Positions 24,870 through 34,290 of a stretch of 34,490 bases of DNA are shown here, in pieces (positions within the stretch are counted from its first letter, which is position 1; each line of letters opens with the position of its first letter). The translations under genes were made by a program, and so were the position numbers. This stretch comes from an uncultured Alteromonas sp. GTDB lineage: Bacteria; Pseudomonadota; Gammaproteobacteria; Enterobacterales; Alteromonadaceae. Location: assembly GCF_913058315.1 (NCBI RefSeq), contig NZ_CAJXQY010000039.1:1-34490 (forward strand). The letters run 5' to 3'. The notes under the pieces are model-generated. The model saw only the letters and a list, made by a program, of their open reading frames with translations, was not told the origin of the DNA and did not search any database.

Positions 24870-25489
24870 CGTTCGCTGGCAAGTACTTCAGCTACCGACA
24901 GGATCAGTTGTGCCGAGGGGCGTACTTTGAAGTCCGGGTTCACATAGGTAAATTCTACCAACCCTTGCTGATTAACAATAAACACGCCTGGTGCCGGCAG
25001 TACCGGTGTTCCGGTATCATCTTTGGTCAGGGCAATATTGTAGTCGTCGTATTTCTTTGCTGTGGCGTCATCAACGTAAAATCCAACGCCGAATTCACGT
25101 AAGGCATCCAGATTCACGTCAGATAACTGCTGGACTTTCATTTCGGTTTCAAGCTCCTGAGACTGCAGCGCTGCCGGTGTTTGCGGCGAAATTGCCAAAA
25201 TTTGATAACCTAAATCAAGCAGTTGATCTTCTATCGTCTGTAATTCGCCAAACTGCCGGTTGCAGTAGGGGCACCAGCCGCCGCGATAAAACAGGATAAT
25301 GGCGGGTTTACTCATGGTAAGCGCATTGAGGCTCACCGGGCTGCCATCGGGAAACTGCAAAGTCACGGCAGGGACTTTCATACCATTAAGCAGCGGCGTC
25401 ACCGCGTTGGCCTGGGGAGCTAATACTTTAGCAGAAGCGCCAAGTGGCAATAATAAACACAGCAGAATAAAGAAAAACTTTTGTCGCAT
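24866..25489 (-). CDS. Exported AhpC/TSA-type thioredoxin-like protein
   Basis: A 207-aa thioredoxin-fold protein of the AhpC/TSA group that probably acts on thiols or peroxides in the periplasm. A signal peptide (1-20, ASA-K) is followed by the active site GGWCPYCNRQFGEL (C73, C76). This CxxC form is common in Bcp/PrxQ-like and redoxin proteins. LLDLGYQILAISPQTPAALQ and the C-terminal GVFIVNQQGLVEFTYVNPDF support the fold. The start is ATG 25489; a TTG nine codons upstream has no ribosome site and would push the signal peptide inward. The stop overlaps the paiB-like stop (TTAA shared by both strands). Peroxidase versus disulfide reductase activity is open. Confidence 0.88.
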   Translation of the reverse strand: MRQKFFFILLCLLLPLGASAKVLAPQANAVTPLLNGMKVPAVTLQFPDGSPVSLNALTMSKPAIILFYRGGWCPYCNRQFGELQTIEDQLLDLGYQILAISPQTPAALQSQELETEMKVQQLSDVNLDALREFGVGFYVDDATAKKYDDYNIALTKDDTGTPVLPAPGVFIVNQQGLVEFTYVNPDFKVRPSAQLILSVAEVLASER

Positions 25490-25524
25490 AGAGGTTCTCG
25501 TTAGATGTTTAAGCAATAGAAACC

Positions 25525-25550
25525 AAAAAGACCCGCAAGCGGGCCTTTTT
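25525..25550 (-). terminator. Intrinsic terminator after ridA
   Basis: Arms 25525-25536 and 25539-25550 form a near-perfect 12-base stem (one A/C mismatch on the plus strand, G-U in minus RNA) with T runs on both sides. It ends the spoT-ridA run on the minus strand. It lies just upstream of the exported redoxin gene, so that gene's promoter must lie within or after it. Confidence 0.8.
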
Positions 25551-25596
25551 CTTTCATCACGATTTAATCTAACCTATGAAGGGTTAGTGATGAGTA

Positions 25597-25983
25597 TCAC
25601 TCCGGCAGTTCCATCACGCCGTCGATTTCAATTTGAGCGCCTTTCGGTAACTCTTTAATGCCAATTGCTGCGCGTGCAGGATAAGGCTTGGCGAAGTACT
25701 TAGACATAATTTCGTTTACGGTAGCGAAATGACCAAGGTCAAGTAAGTAAATGTTTACTTTCACCAGATCATTGGTGGTACCGCCAGCGGCTTCACATAC
25801 GGCTTTGATGTTTTCGAACACCTGCGTGGCCTGCTCGGCAAAATCCTGAGATACCAGCTCCATGGTGGTGGGTACTAATGGGATCTGACCAGACAGGTAC
25901 ACAGTGGTACCAGCTTTAACGGCCTGACTGTAGGTACCAATTGCTGCTGGCGCCTGATCGGTTTGAATAATCGACTTTGCCAT
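25597..25983 (-). CDS. ridA: 2-iminobutanoate/2-iminopropanoate deaminase RidA
   Basis: A 128-aa YjgF/YER057c/UK114-family protein that hydrolyses reactive enamine/imine intermediates released by PLP enzymes. Visible marks are [34 protein letters not shown] and the signature [21 protein letters not shown]104 corresponds to the substrate-binding Arg105 of E. coli RidA. The usual Cys near it (E. coli C107) is Ala here. ATG 25983 follows AAGGA by six bases. It starts 16 bases after the spoT stop and is almost certainly co-transcribed with it, an arrangement common in gammaproteobacteria. Confidence 0.96.
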   Translation of the reverse strand: MAKSIIQTDQAPAAIGTYSQAVKAGTTVYLSGQIPLVPTTMELVSQDFAEQATQVFENIKAVCEAAGGTTNDLVKVNIYLLDLGHFATVNEIMSKYFAKPYPARAAIGIKELPKGAQIEIDGVMELPE

Positions 25984-25999
25984 GATGAGTCCTTCTCAA

Positions 26000-28108
26000 T
26001 TAATGGTGACGCGACTGGCTGTGTCGCGACACCCGTTGTACTTCCGGCATGATGCGAATTTTGCGCATTACGTTGGCCAGATGTACCCGGTTATAAGTGG
26101 TTAATTCAAGATCTACAAAGTAGATATTGCTTTCTTTTTCCTCGGTTTGCAGCCCGATAATATTCGAGTCGCACGAGGCAATATTATTGGTCAGTGTAGC
26201 CAGTGTACCCTGATGATTAAACAGCTCAATACGTAGAGATGCTTTAAATTCACCCTGCGGCTCTTCATCCCAGGTCATTTGCAATACCCGTTGTGGCTCT
26301 TCTTTGGCCAGCTTACGAATATTCGGGCACCCATTCTGATGAATGGTCATGCCTTTACCCGGGCTCAGCACCGAAACAATTTCGTCATCCGGGATGGGGT
26401 GACAGCAACGTGCGTAAGTCACCAGCAGGCCTTCCGTACCACGAATAGCCACGTTGCCTTTTTTATCCGGAATGTCTTCGTTTTCGCCTAGCAGACGCCG
26501 GGCAACTATGGCGCTTAACTCATTCCCCAGACCAATGTCCACCAACAGATCTTCAAAAGATTCATGCTTGGTTTCTGCCACTACGCGGTCTATCGATTCC
26601 TGACTAATGTCGTCCAGTTTAACCGCGCCAAGGGCATGACGTAGCAAGCGGTTACCCATGGTCAGGGCTTCCTGAGAGCGTTGTTTGCGCAGATACTGCC
26701 TGATCCGCGTGCGCGCCCGGGCACTCACCACAAAGTTAAGCCAGTTGGCATTCGGCTTGGCTCTGGGTGAGGTAATAATTTCTACCGTCTGACCGTTTTG
26801 CAGCGGCTTACTCAAACTGTAATTACGCCGCTCAACCCGCACGCCCACACAGGTGTTACCAATGTCGGAGTGCACCGCGTAAGCAAAGTCCACCGCTGTA
26901 GCACCCGCCGGTAATTCAATAATCCGGCCGTCCGGTGTGAACACATAGATTTCATCCGGGAACAGGTCGGTTTTAACGCTTTCAATAAATTCAAAAGACG
27001 AACTGGCGCTTTGTTGCAGTTCCAGTAACGACTGCATCCATTTACGTGCGCGCAACTGAGCAGTAGTGCCATCACTGGACTCTTTGTACATCCAGTGGGC
27101 GGCAACGCCTTTATCTGCCATCTGATCCATTGCCTGAGTCCGAATCTGCACTTCTACCGGAATACCATGAGGCCCCACTAGAGACGTGTGTAACGACTGA
27201 TAACCGTTGGTCCGCGGAATCGCGATGTAATCCTTAAAGCGTGTTTCAATGGGCTTATATAACCCGTGCATAGCGCCTAAGGAGCGATAGCAGTCATCCA
27301 CTGTATTCACCACAATGCGAAACGCATAGATGTCCATCACTTCGTTGAACATCTTCTCTTTGTTTTTCATCTTGCGATAAATGGAATACAGGTGCTTTTC
27401 GCGACCCACCACCGTGGCTTCAATGCTGTAGCCTTCCAAACGGGTACCCAGTTCCTGGCGGATATTCTCGATAATTTCCTTGCGATTCCCCCGGGCCTGC
27501 TTGACCGCGGATTTGAGCGCGCGATGGCGCATGGGGTACATAGCCTGAAAACCGAGGTCTTCCAGTTCGTTTTTAATATCGTGAATACCCAGACGGTGGG
27601 CAATAGGCGAATAGATTTCGAGGGTTTCCAGCGCAATACGACGGCGTTTATCGGGGCGTAATGAGCCCAGCGTGCGCATATTGTGCGTGCGATCGGCCAG
27701 CTTGATCAGGATAACGCGAATATCCTGCACCATGGCCATCATCATTTTGCGAAAGTTTTCGGCCTGGGCTTCCTGCTTAGTGCTAAAGGCAATTTTATCG
27801 AGTTTACTGACACCTTCCACCAAATCGGCCACTGTGTCGCCAAAGGCGTCGGCCAGATCTTCCTGACTGTAATGAGTGTCTTCGATAACGTCGTGCAGAA
27901 GCGCCGCCATGAGGGTTTCATGGTCGAGGTGCATGTCAGCCAGAATGCTGGTTACTGCAACCGGGTGGGTGATGTAAGGATCACCACTGGATCGCATCTG
28001 GCCATCATGGGCTTCGTGTGCCAATACAAAAGCATCCTGAACGAGCTGAACCCGTTCCGGTGGCAGGTATTCGGCAATTTTTTGTTTTAACCCTTCAAAC
28101 AGATACAC
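26000..28108 (-). CDS. spoT: Bifunctional (p)ppGpp synthetase/hydrolase SpoT
   Basis: Controls the stringent-response alarmone. It has 702 aa, as in E. coli. Order: HD hydrolase domain with ALLHDVIED (H72, D73) and KLADRTHNMRTL; synthetase domain with REKHLYSIYRKM, DIYAFRIVV and VEVQIRT; TGS domain (about 385-450, DEIYVFTPDGRIIELPAGAT); helical/zinc-finger-like region with YARCCHPIPDD; C-terminal ACT domain (about 625-700). Both catalytic domains look intact. The start is GTG at 28106-28108, giving MYLFE as in E. coli; an ATG just upstream is out of frame. The ribosome site is weak. A terminator-like hairpin and a candidate promoter separate it from rpoZ. Confidence 0.97.
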   Translation of the reverse strand: MYLFEGLKQKIAEYLPPERVQLVQDAFVLAHEAHDGQMRSSGDPYITHPVAVTSILADMHLDHETLMAALLHDVIEDTHYSQEDLADAFGDTVADLVEGVSKLDKIAFSTKQEAQAENFRKMMMAMVQDIRVILIKLADRTHNMRTLGSLRPDKRRRIALETLEIYSPIAHRLGIHDIKNELEDLGFQAMYPMRHRALKSAVKQARGNRKEIIENIRQELGTRLEGYSIEATVVGREKHLYSIYRKMKNKEKMFNEVMDIYAFRIVVNTVDDCYRSLGAMHGLYKPIETRFKDYIAIPRTNGYQSLHTSLVGPHGIPVEVQIRTQAMDQMADKGVAAHWMYKESSDGTTAQLRARKWMQSLLELQQSASSSFEFIESVKTDLFPDEIYVFTPDGRIIELPAGATAVDFAYAVHSDIGNTCVGVRVERRNYSLSKPLQNGQTVEIITSPRAKPNANWLNFVVSARARTRIRQYLRKQRSQEALTMGNRLLRHALGAVKLDDISQESIDRVVAETKHESFEDLLVDIGLGNELSAIVARRLLGENEDIPDKKGNVAIRGTEGLLVTYARCCHPIPDDEIVSVLSPGKGMTIHQNGCPNIRKLAKEEPQRVLQMTWDEEPQGEFKASLRIELFNHQGTLATLTNNIASCDSNIIGLQTEEKESNIYFVDLELTTYNRVHLANVMRKIRIMPEVQRVSRHSQSRHH

Positions 28109-28146
28109 GTGTGTAGCGCATTTCCAATAATTTCAAGCGTTTTTCA

Positions 28147-28175
28147 AGAATACGGTGAAACGCGTCGGTTTCCAA
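28147..28175 (-). promoter_or_regulatory. Candidate sigma70 promoter for spoT-ridA
   Basis: On the minus strand TTGGAA (28170-28175) and TATTCT (28147-28152) are spaced exactly 17 bases. Transcription would begin near 28140, about 30 bases before the spoT GTG. It begins just past the T run of the terminator-like hairpin, as expected where a downstream gene needs its own promoter. Confidence 0.45.
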
Positions 28176-28177
28176 CG

Positions 28178-28214
28178 AAAAACGCCAGTGTTTCTTATAA
28201 AAGACACACTGGCG
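28178..28214 (-). terminator. Terminator-like hairpin between rpoZ and spoT
   Basis: On the minus strand CGCCAGTGT pairs with ACACTGGCG (28206-28214 with 28183-28191), extended by TCTT/AAGA after one mismatch, with a 4-base loop. Five T follow (28178-28182). It would end or reduce gmk-rpoZ transcription before spoT. Confidence 0.75.
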
Positions 28215-28246
28215 CTGTCAATTTGTGCTTCCGAGGGCTACCCGTT

Positions 28247-28519
28247 TTACTGATCAGACAGAATATTTGCTACTGAAGCAAACTCAGCGTGTTCCTGATC
28301 CTGTTGGTCACGCAGCTCGTCTTGCTCAAGGGTTTCAGAGGTAACTAACCCTTTTTCGATTTCGCGCAGAGCGATAACCGTAGGCTTATCGTTACTCACA
28401 TCAACCATAGGATCTTTGCCTTCGGTGGCGATTTGGCGGGCACGGCGTGCAGCAACCAATACCAGATCAAAACGGTTACCAACTTTATCTACTGCATCTT
28501 CGACTGTTACGCGAGCCAT
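28247..28519 (-). CDS. rpoZ: RNA polymerase omega subunit
   Basis: A 90-aa omega subunit (E. coli 91) that helps assemble RNA polymerase and contributes to a ppGpp site. [29 protein letters not shown] at the N-terminus is nearly invariant in the family, and [16 protein letters not shown] follows. The C-terminus is acidic and Gln-rich. ATG 28519 follows GGAG by six bases; an upstream in-frame start would add seven residues without support. It lies 82 bases after gmk, and a TATACT -10-like hexamer in that gap (28564-28569, minus strand) suggests some independent transcription. Confidence 0.97.
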   Translation of the reverse strand: MARVTVEDAVDKVGNRFDLVLVAARRARQIATEGKDPMVDVSNDKPTVIALREIEKGLVTSETLEQDELRDQQDQEHAEFASVANILSDQ

Positions 28520-28601
28520 GAAAATCTCCGATTCGAACAAAAATATTAAAAAAATGGCCGCATAGTATACAACAAGCCATACTCAATTGGGTAGTAATAA
28601 A

Positions 28602-29243
28602 TCACTCAGCGCTTAATAAACTCTCAATCAGCGGCTGATGGCGGGCTTTTTGTTTGGCCGTGCGCAAGCGCTGGGCTTCAACGATACAACTTAATTCCTG
28701 CAAGGTTTCAGAAAACTCATCATTCACCAGCACATAGTCAAACTCGTCGTAGTGTGACATTTCAGACACCGCTTCCGCCATGCGCTTATCAATCACGCTT
28801 TGCTCATCCTGCCCACGGCTAACCAGCCTTTCGCGCAGCGTTTCGGTAGACGGCGGCAGAATAAAAATGCTGCAGGTGTCCGGCATCAAAGCTTTTACCT
28901 GACGGGCGCCTTGCCAGTCAATATCCAAAAATACGTCGATGCCCTGACTCAGCGTGTTCTCAATGGTAATTCGCGAGGTACCATAATAATTACCAAACAC
29001 TTCGGCATATTCAAAAAACGCCTGCTGGGCAATGAGTGCCTCAAACTGTTCACGGCTAACGAAGTGATAATGTTCATCATCTACTTCGCCGGGGCGAGGT
29101 GCCCGGGTAGTATGCGACACGGAAACTTGCTTCGGATTAAAGTTTACATCCGGCGCTTTAGACAGCAGCGCTTTTATCAAACTGGATTTACCGGCGCCAG
29201 AAGGGGCGGCCAAAATAAACAGATTGCCGAGTTGTGTCGTCAT
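28602..29243 (-). CDS. gmk: Guanylate kinase
   Basis: ATP-dependent phosphorylation of GMP to GDP in purine nucleotide metabolism. It has 213 aa. Visible marks are the P-loop [14 protein letters not shown] (14-27), the GMP-binding [47 protein letters not shown] and the lid region [21 protein letters not shown] 29243 is the only start that puts the P-loop in the usual place; the ribosome site is weak. It is the first gene of the gmk-rpoZ pair, and its promoter should lie in the 178-base divergent gap shared with the carboxylesterase gene, where TATAAC and TACACT occur on the minus strand. Confidence 0.97.
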   Translation of the reverse strand: MTTQLGNLFILAAPSGAGKSSLIKALLSKAPDVNFNPKQVSVSHTTRAPRPGEVDDEHYHFVSREQFEALIAQQAFFEYAEVFGNYYGTSRITIENTLSQGIDVFLDIDWQGARQVKALMPDTCSIFILPPSTETLRERLVSRGQDEQSVIDKRMAEAVSEMSHYDEFDYVLVNDEFSETLQELSCIVEAQRLRTAKQKARHQPLIESLLSAE

Positions 29244-29421
29244 AATGGTGATCTATGCTTCTTTTTCTGGGTGATGTTATAGGGCGAAAGTGTAGCACAC
29301 TCGGCGTCGACATAAACGCCGCAGCAACAATATTCATCAATACCGGTAAGACCATTGTACCTATGGTCAGTGAGTGTTAATTTTAACCTGTAATAACAAT
29401 AGCAAAAGGAACTATCGGTCA

Positions 29422-30090
29422 ATGAGCAGTGCACTACCTTATATCGAAACCAATCCGGTCTCTGAGATTAAAGCCACCGTTATCTGGTTACACGGGCTGG
29501 GCGATTCCGGCCATGGTTTTGCGCCGATTGTCCCGGAGTTAAGATTACCGGATTCCCTGGGCGTACGCTTTGTTTTCCCTCACGCTCCCGAGCGCCCGGT
29601 GACCATTAATGGCGGCATGCGCATGCGCGCCTGGTACGATATTAAATCCATGGACTTCGACAAGCGTGCCGACCTCACCGGCGTCAGAGAATCCGCCGAG
29701 CAGGTAGAGCAGCTCATTGAAGCGGAAATCAGGAATGGCGTACCGCCGGAAAAAATCATCCTGGCTGGTTTCTCTCAGGGCGGCGTGATTGCGCTGCACC
29801 TTGGCCCACGCTTCAGCCAGTCTCTTGGCGGTATCATGGGGTTATCTACTTACATGTGTCAGCCGGAATTATTGGCTGAAGAGGCTCATCCTGCTAATCA
29901 GCAAACGCCCGTCTTCATGGCCCACGGCGAAATGGACGACGTAGTGCCGGTTGCCATGGGCAAAGCCGCCTATGACACGCTCACAGCAAACCAGTATGCC
30001 GTAAGCTGGCAAACCTATCGCATGCAGCACAATGTCAATATGGATGAGATTAACGCCATTAGTCAGTGGTTGCAGGCTCGCTTGGCATAG
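29422..30090 (+). CDS. Phospholipase/carboxylesterase-family alpha/beta hydrolase
   Basis: A 222-aa cytoplasmic serine esterase of the PF02230 family (bacterial carboxylesterase / acyl-protein thioesterase-like). The catalytic triad is visible: Ser118 in GFSQGG, Asp172 in HGEMDDVVP and His203 in RMQHNVNMDEI. The oxyanion region is WLHGLGDSGHGF (22-33), and INGGMRMRAWYDI is typical of the family. ATG 29422 follows AAGGA at some distance; an in-frame start 48 bases earlier would add a Cys/Asn-rich extension not found in relatives. It is divergent from gmk and 120 bases before hemC. The natural substrate is unknown. Confidence 0.93.
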   Translation: MSSALPYIETNPVSEIKATVIWLHGLGDSGHGFAPIVPELRLPDSLGVRFVFPHAPERPVTINGGMRMRAWYDIKSMDFDKRADLTGVRESAEQVEQLIEAEIRNGVPPEKIILAGFSQGGVIALHLGPRFSQSLGGIMGLSTYMCQPELLAEEAHPANQQTPVFMAHGEMDDVVPVAMGKAAYDTLTANQYAVSWQTYRMQHNVNMDEINAISQWLQARLA

Positions 30091-30210
30091 ATCAAATACC
30101 GGCGGTATAACATCGCCTGTCCCTGCAAAATCGTTTACACTTTGCGCTTTAGCGCTGCTGATTTTCGGGCGGCGCAGTGATTGAATTAAACATTAAAGGC
30201 GAATATTGCA

Positions 30211-31140
30211 GTGAAGTCCTCCCGCACTATCCGAATAGCCACCCGTAAAAGTGCCCTGGCCATGTGGCAGGCCGAATATGTTCAGGCACAGTTACTCAAG
30301 CATCACCCTGACTGCACTGTCGAACTGGTACCCATGTCTACCCAGGGCGATCGTATTCTCGATACACCACTGGCCAAGATTGGTGGTAAAGGCTTATTTA
30401 TCAAAGAGCTCGAAATTGCCATGCTGGAAGGGCGCGCCGATATTGCCGTGCATTCCATGAAAGATGTGCCGGTAGAGTTTCCGGCTGAATTCGGCCTCCA
30501 TGCTATCTGCCCGCGGGAAAATCCATTCGACGCTTTTGTCTCGAATACCTTCGGCAGTATTGACGAACTGCCGGCCGGCGCTGTCGTTGGCACCAGTAGC
30601 TTACGCCGCCAGTGTCAGTTAAAGCATTTGCGCCCCGATTTAGTCATCAAAGATCTGCGCGGCAACGTTAATACCCGACTGGCCAAACTGGACGCCGGCG
30701 ACTACGACGCCATTATTCTGGCCTGTGCCGGCCTTATCCGTCTGGGTATGGAGAACCGCATTACCCAGCCTATTCCTAAGGAGCAATCGTTACCCGCAGT
30801 GGGGCAGGGCGCCGTGGGCATTGAATGCCGCAACGACGATGCCGAGCTCATTGAGCTATTGGCCGCGCTTAACGATACCGACACAGCTTCCAGAGTGATT
30901 GCCGAACGCGCCATGAATGAACGCCTTGAGGGCGGTTGTCAGGTACCTATCGGGAGTTTTGCCACCCTTGCGGATGACACGCTGTCGCTTACCGGTATGG
31001 TAGGTTCTGCCGACGGTCAAACCCTTTTATATGCGAGTACCGAAGGCCACCGCGATAATGCCGTGGCACTGGGGAAAGAAGTTGCTGAGTCGTTGCTGGA
31101 GCAGGGCGCCGGTGACATCTTAAAGGCGCTGCATCAGTAA
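30211..31140 (+). CDS. hemC: Porphobilinogen deaminase (hydroxymethylbilane synthase)
   Basis: Joins four porphobilinogens into hydroxymethylbilane in heme biosynthesis. It has 309 aa. Visible marks are [36 protein letters not shown], the catalytic Asp in VHSMKDVP (D85), [24 protein letters not shown], and the dipyrromethane-cofactor Cys in [10 protein letters not shown] (C243). The start is GTG 30211, giving the normal N-terminus; AAAGG lies upstream at a longer than ideal distance. It is the first gene of hemC-hemD-hemX-hemY, the usual gammaproteobacterial order. hemD begins five bases after the stop. Confidence 0.97.
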   Translation: MKSSRTIRIATRKSALAMWQAEYVQAQLLKHHPDCTVELVPMSTQGDRILDTPLAKIGGKGLFIKELEIAMLEGRADIAVHSMKDVPVEFPAEFGLHAICPRENPFDAFVSNTFGSIDELPAGAVVGTSSLRRQCQLKHLRPDLVIKDLRGNVNTRLAKLDAGDYDAIILACAGLIRLGMENRITQPIPKEQSLPAVGQGAVGIECRNDDAELIELLAALNDTDTASRVIAERAMNERLEGGCQVPIGSFATLADDTLSLTGMVGSADGQTLLYASTEGHRDNAVALGKEVAESLLEQGAGDILKALHQ

Positions 31141-31145
31141 CCGCT

Positions 31146-31859
31146 ATGTATCTGATTACCCGGCCGCTCGCAAAATTAGCCACCACTGACTCGGCGTTTG
31201 CCGGGGCCGGGCTATCGGCGAGCGTGATTGCCTTGCAGCGAACCATTGAACTCGCTGAAGGCATTCCCCGGTTACAGGCTTTACTGGCGGCCCACCCGGA
31301 TGCCATTGTTGTGGTCACCAGCACCGCCGCCGCCATACCGCTGGCAGAACATCTGGCCACTCACCCTATCAATCAGCCGGTGATTGCCGTTGGTCAGAGT
31401 ACCGCAGGGATTCTGACCCACGCTGGTTTAACCCCCATTGTGCCCACAGCTGAAAATTCAGAAGGGGTGCTCGCTTTACCTTTGCTCAATGATTGCGCCA
31501 ATAGGCACATTTTGTTATTAAAGGGTAAAGGCGGGCGCACTACAATCCCGGAACAATTAACCCTACGCGGTGCCAGGCTAAACGAGGTGGTTCTTTACGA
31601 ACGAGTGCCATTAATTCCCCCTGTATTTAGCCGGACCTGTAACTGGACACAACTGGCGGGCATTATTGCCACCAGTAGCGAACAGGCCCAGGCACTAATA
31701 AAACAATTTAATACCCAGCCGCTAACCGGTGTAAAATGGTTAACGGTCAGTGAGCGCATAGCGCAACAACTTCATCAATATGGTATTCGGCAAGCAGATG
31801 TTTGCCCCAAAGCCAGCGACGAAGCGCTCATTACATGGATTCAGCAGAATTGGGAGTGA
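31146..31859 (+). CDS. hemD: Uroporphyrinogen-III synthase
   Basis: Cyclises hydroxymethylbilane to uroporphyrinogen III with inversion of ring D. It has 237 aa. The family is poorly conserved, but several parts match: ITRP at the N-terminus, VVVTSTAAAIPLAEHL, PVIAVGQSTAGILTHAGL, the central ILLLKGKGGRTTIPEQLTLRGARLNEVVLYER and IIATSSEQAQAL. It lies between hemC (five-base gap) and hemX (three-base gap), which secures the call. Confidence 0.94.
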   Translation: MYLITRPLAKLATTDSAFAGAGLSASVIALQRTIELAEGIPRLQALLAAHPDAIVVVTSTAAAIPLAEHLATHPINQPVIAVGQSTAGILTHAGLTPIVPTAENSEGVLALPLLNDCANRHILLLKGKGGRTTIPEQLTLRGARLNEVVLYERVPLIPPVFSRTCNWTQLAGIIATSSEQAQALIKQFNTQPLTGVKWLTVSERIAQQLHQYGIRQADVCPKASDEALITWIQQNWE

Positions 31860-31862
31860 TAT

Positions 31863-33056
31863 ATGGCTGATCAGCAGCAACCAAACCAAGAGCAACCCAA
31901 GCAGTTGCCCGACGCAGCCAGCAGTAAAGCCTCTGCGGCTAAGACCGCTGCGCCCAAAAGCACTTCTGCCAAACCCGAGTCTGCAGATTCATCATCCCCC
32001 AAAACAGCCAAAACCGGCCTGTTATGGTTAGTTACCTTGCTAAACCTGCTATTACTGGGCGGTGCGGCCTATGGCGGTTACTGGTACTTTAATCAGCACA
32101 GCGTCACCCAGACCAAACTCGACTCACTGCGCAGCGAGCTCAACAATGAGCTTGGCCAGAAACACAGTCAGATAGCCAGCAAAGCCTCAACACTTGAGCA
32201 GCAACTCAGTGCGCAGGCAGCCGCCACCCAGGACGTACTGGACGGTGAAGCCGCCCAACAAGCCACCGTGGAGCAACTGGAGAATCAATTGCAGGGCGCA
32301 CTGGCACAAATACAGGAATTAGACGGGCGCAGGCCTACCGACTGGTTAATAGCCGAAGCCGATTACCTGGTGCGCATGGCGGGCCGTAAAATGTGGCTCG
32401 AGAAGGATTTGCGCACGGCTATTATGCTGCTGGGCAATGCCGACCAGCGCTTGAAATCATTAGCTGATCCGTCGGTTCTGCCGGTAAGAGCCTTAATCGC
32501 CCAGGACATACAGGCCCTTCAACAGGTCAACCCCGTATCAGAAGTGTCGGTAGCGCTAGCCCTCGACGGACTGGTTAAACAAGTTGATAAGCTGGCCATT
32601 ATCACGCCTAAAGAAGCCAATGAATTTACCAGTGAAGCCGTCAGCGACTCGGCCAGCGACTGGAAGCAAAATCTGCTCAATGTGTGGCGCTCACTGGTGG
32701 ATGACTTTATTCGCATTGAATACCGTGACGAGCCGGTTGAACCAATGATGACAGCGCAACAGGAATGGCTCTCCCGTGAGCAAATAAAACTGGCGCTACA
32801 ACAGGCCCAGGCGGCAGCACTGGCAAGTGAACAAACGTTGTATGAGGCATCCATTGAGCGGGCAACGGCGATCATCAGTGACGACTATATCCTGTCAAAC
32901 AGCGATGTTTCAGGTTTTCAAAGTGCTCTGAGCCAATTAAAAAATACTGACATCAGCAAAGCTATTCCTACTGAACTCAGTTCCCAGGCGGCACTGGAGT
33001 CGTTACTCGACAGCCGGGTAAAACGTGTGTTCGGCGAAGGAGCCAGCGCACTATGA
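31863..33056 (+). CDS. hemX: HemX-family membrane protein
   Basis: A 397-aa inner-membrane protein of the gammaproteobacterial HemX family (not the Bacillus HemX). A cytoplasmic Ala/Lys/Gln/Ser-rich, low-complexity N-terminus (1-50) is followed by one membrane helix (about 52-75, LLWLVTLLNLLLLGGAAYGGY), a predicted coiled coil (about 80-145) and a periplasmic helical domain containing WLIAEADYLVRMAGRKMWLEKD and VWRSLVDDFIRIEYRD. Once annotated as a uroporphyrinogen methyltransferase, but it has no such domain; its role in heme synthesis is undefined. The stop overlaps the hemY start in ATGA. Confidence 0.93.
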   Translation: MADQQQPNQEQPKQLPDAASSKASAAKTAAPKSTSAKPESADSSSPKTAKTGLLWLVTLLNLLLLGGAAYGGYWYFNQHSVTQTKLDSLRSELNNELGQKHSQIASKASTLEQQLSAQAAATQDVLDGEAAQQATVEQLENQLQGALAQIQELDGRRPTDWLIAEADYLVRMAGRKMWLEKDLRTAIMLLGNADQRLKSLADPSVLPVRALIAQDIQALQQVNPVSEVSVALALDGLVKQVDKLAIITPKEANEFTSEAVSDSASDWKQNLLNVWRSLVDDFIRIEYRDEPVEPMMTAQQEWLSREQIKLALQQAQAAALASEQTLYEASIERATAIISDDYILSNSDVSGFQSALSQLKNTDISKAIPTELSSQAALESLLDSRVKRVFGEGASAL

Positions 33057-34222
33057 AGAAGCTTATCTATTTATTAATTATTGTGGCGGTGTGTCTGGCC
33101 GCAATGATTGCCGCGCCGTCTTTGGTGGGCGACAAAGGCTATGTGATGATCCAAATGGGCAACCTGGTACTTGAAACCAGTGTGGTGGCTCTGGGTATTA
33201 TGCTATTTATTGGCCTGGTGGGCTGGATCATCATCTCCACTGTATTCAGCCGTACCTGGCGTTTAACCAGACGATCTGGCAACTGGTTTGGTAATCGTTC
33301 ACGGCGTAAAACACAAAAGGCCTTTTATCGCAGTATTCAGGCGCTCGCAGAAGGTGACTGGGAGGCCGCTACTAAAGCCGCGGATCAGGCCGAAAATGGC
33401 GAGTTTGAAGGGGTAAATTATCTGGTTTCAGCGCAGGCCGCCGTTGCCAGAGGGCGTAAGGATACTGCTGAGCGTAAACTCAACGAAGCCGCTGATTATG
33501 AGAGTTCGGCGCTGGCCGCGAGAGTTACCCTGGCGCGTATGGCGCTGGCCGAAGGTCAGCCAGGCGATGCCTTAAAGGAGCTGGCTCAGCTCAGCGATAA
33601 ACAACAGGCCACAGCACCCGCCATAAAATTAAAAGTGCAGGCCCTGGCAGAGAGTAACCAGTGGGCGAAACTGGAAGAGGAGCTGGGCAATTATAAGAAA
33701 GTCCTGGGCGACGATTACGCCAAGTGGTCTAAGCAAATCGCTAAGGGTCGCCTGGCGGAAGTGGCCAGTAAACAGGGTGCGATTGCCTTAAAATCCTTTT
33801 GGGACAACCTGCCGCGCAAGCAGCGTAATGATATTGGCTATCAGGCAGCCTATGCAGAGCAACTGCTTGCTCAGGGCATGCATCAGGAAGCTCAGACGGT
33901 ATTGCTGGACTGGCAGAAACGCGGTCCTCATCCACAGCTATTGCCACTGCTGAAAGGCTTACAGTTACCCAACCCTGCGCCTGCCATTAAGGCACTGGAA
34001 AAATGGATTAAGGCCAATGAAGAAAACCAGGAGTTATATCTGGTGCTTGGCCATGTAGCGTACAACGCCGGCGACAATATGCTGGCCAACAAAGCCCTGC
34101 AGAAAGCCATGAAGCTTAATCCCACTCAGGAAGGTTTGCTGTTACTGGCTGAGATAAACGAAAAGGCCAATAACCGCGAATCGGCGATGGCCTTTTATAA
34201 ACAAAGTCTGAAACTTCAGTAA
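33053..34222 (+). CDS. hemY: HemY-family TPR membrane protein
   Basis: A 389-aa inner-membrane protein of the proteobacterial HemY family, unrelated to Bacillus HemY protoporphyrinogen oxidase. Two N-terminal membrane helices (about 3-22 and 41-63) are followed by a cytoplasmic TPR-like helical repeat region (about 85-389, e.g. ELYLVLGHVAYNAGDNMLANKALQKAMKLNP). The conserved segment RRKTQKAFYRSIQALAEGDWEAATKAADQ is typical. It is thought to support late heme or porphyrin handling; no enzymatic motif is visible. It is last in the hem run and overlaps hemX by four bases. Confidence 0.94.
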   Translation: MKKLIYLLIIVAVCLAAMIAAPSLVGDKGYVMIQMGNLVLETSVVALGIMLFIGLVGWIIISTVFSRTWRLTRRSGNWFGNRSRRKTQKAFYRSIQALAEGDWEAATKAADQAENGEFEGVNYLVSAQAAVARGRKDTAERKLNEAADYESSALAARVTLARMALAEGQPGDALKELAQLSDKQQATAPAIKLKVQALAESNQWAKLEEELGNYKKVLGDDYAKWSKQIAKGRLAEVASKQGAIALKSFWDNLPRKQRNDIGYQAAYAEQLLAQGMHQEAQTVLLDWQKRGPHPQLLPLLKGLQLPNPAPAIKALEKWIKANEENQELYLVLGHVAYNAGDNMLANKALQKAMKLNPTQEGLLLLAEINEKANNRESAMAFYKQSLKLQ

Positions 34223-34290
34223 TCTGTATTGGCTCGCGACTAACCGCGCGAACGATATAGAGCTATGTTTTCGGGCTTGTGAGTAGGCTT

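Noticed and set aside
33053..34222. Protoporphyrinogen oxidase (Bacillus-type HemY)
   Set aside because: No FAD-binding motif; two membrane helices and TPR-like repeats match the unrelated proteobacterial HemY family.
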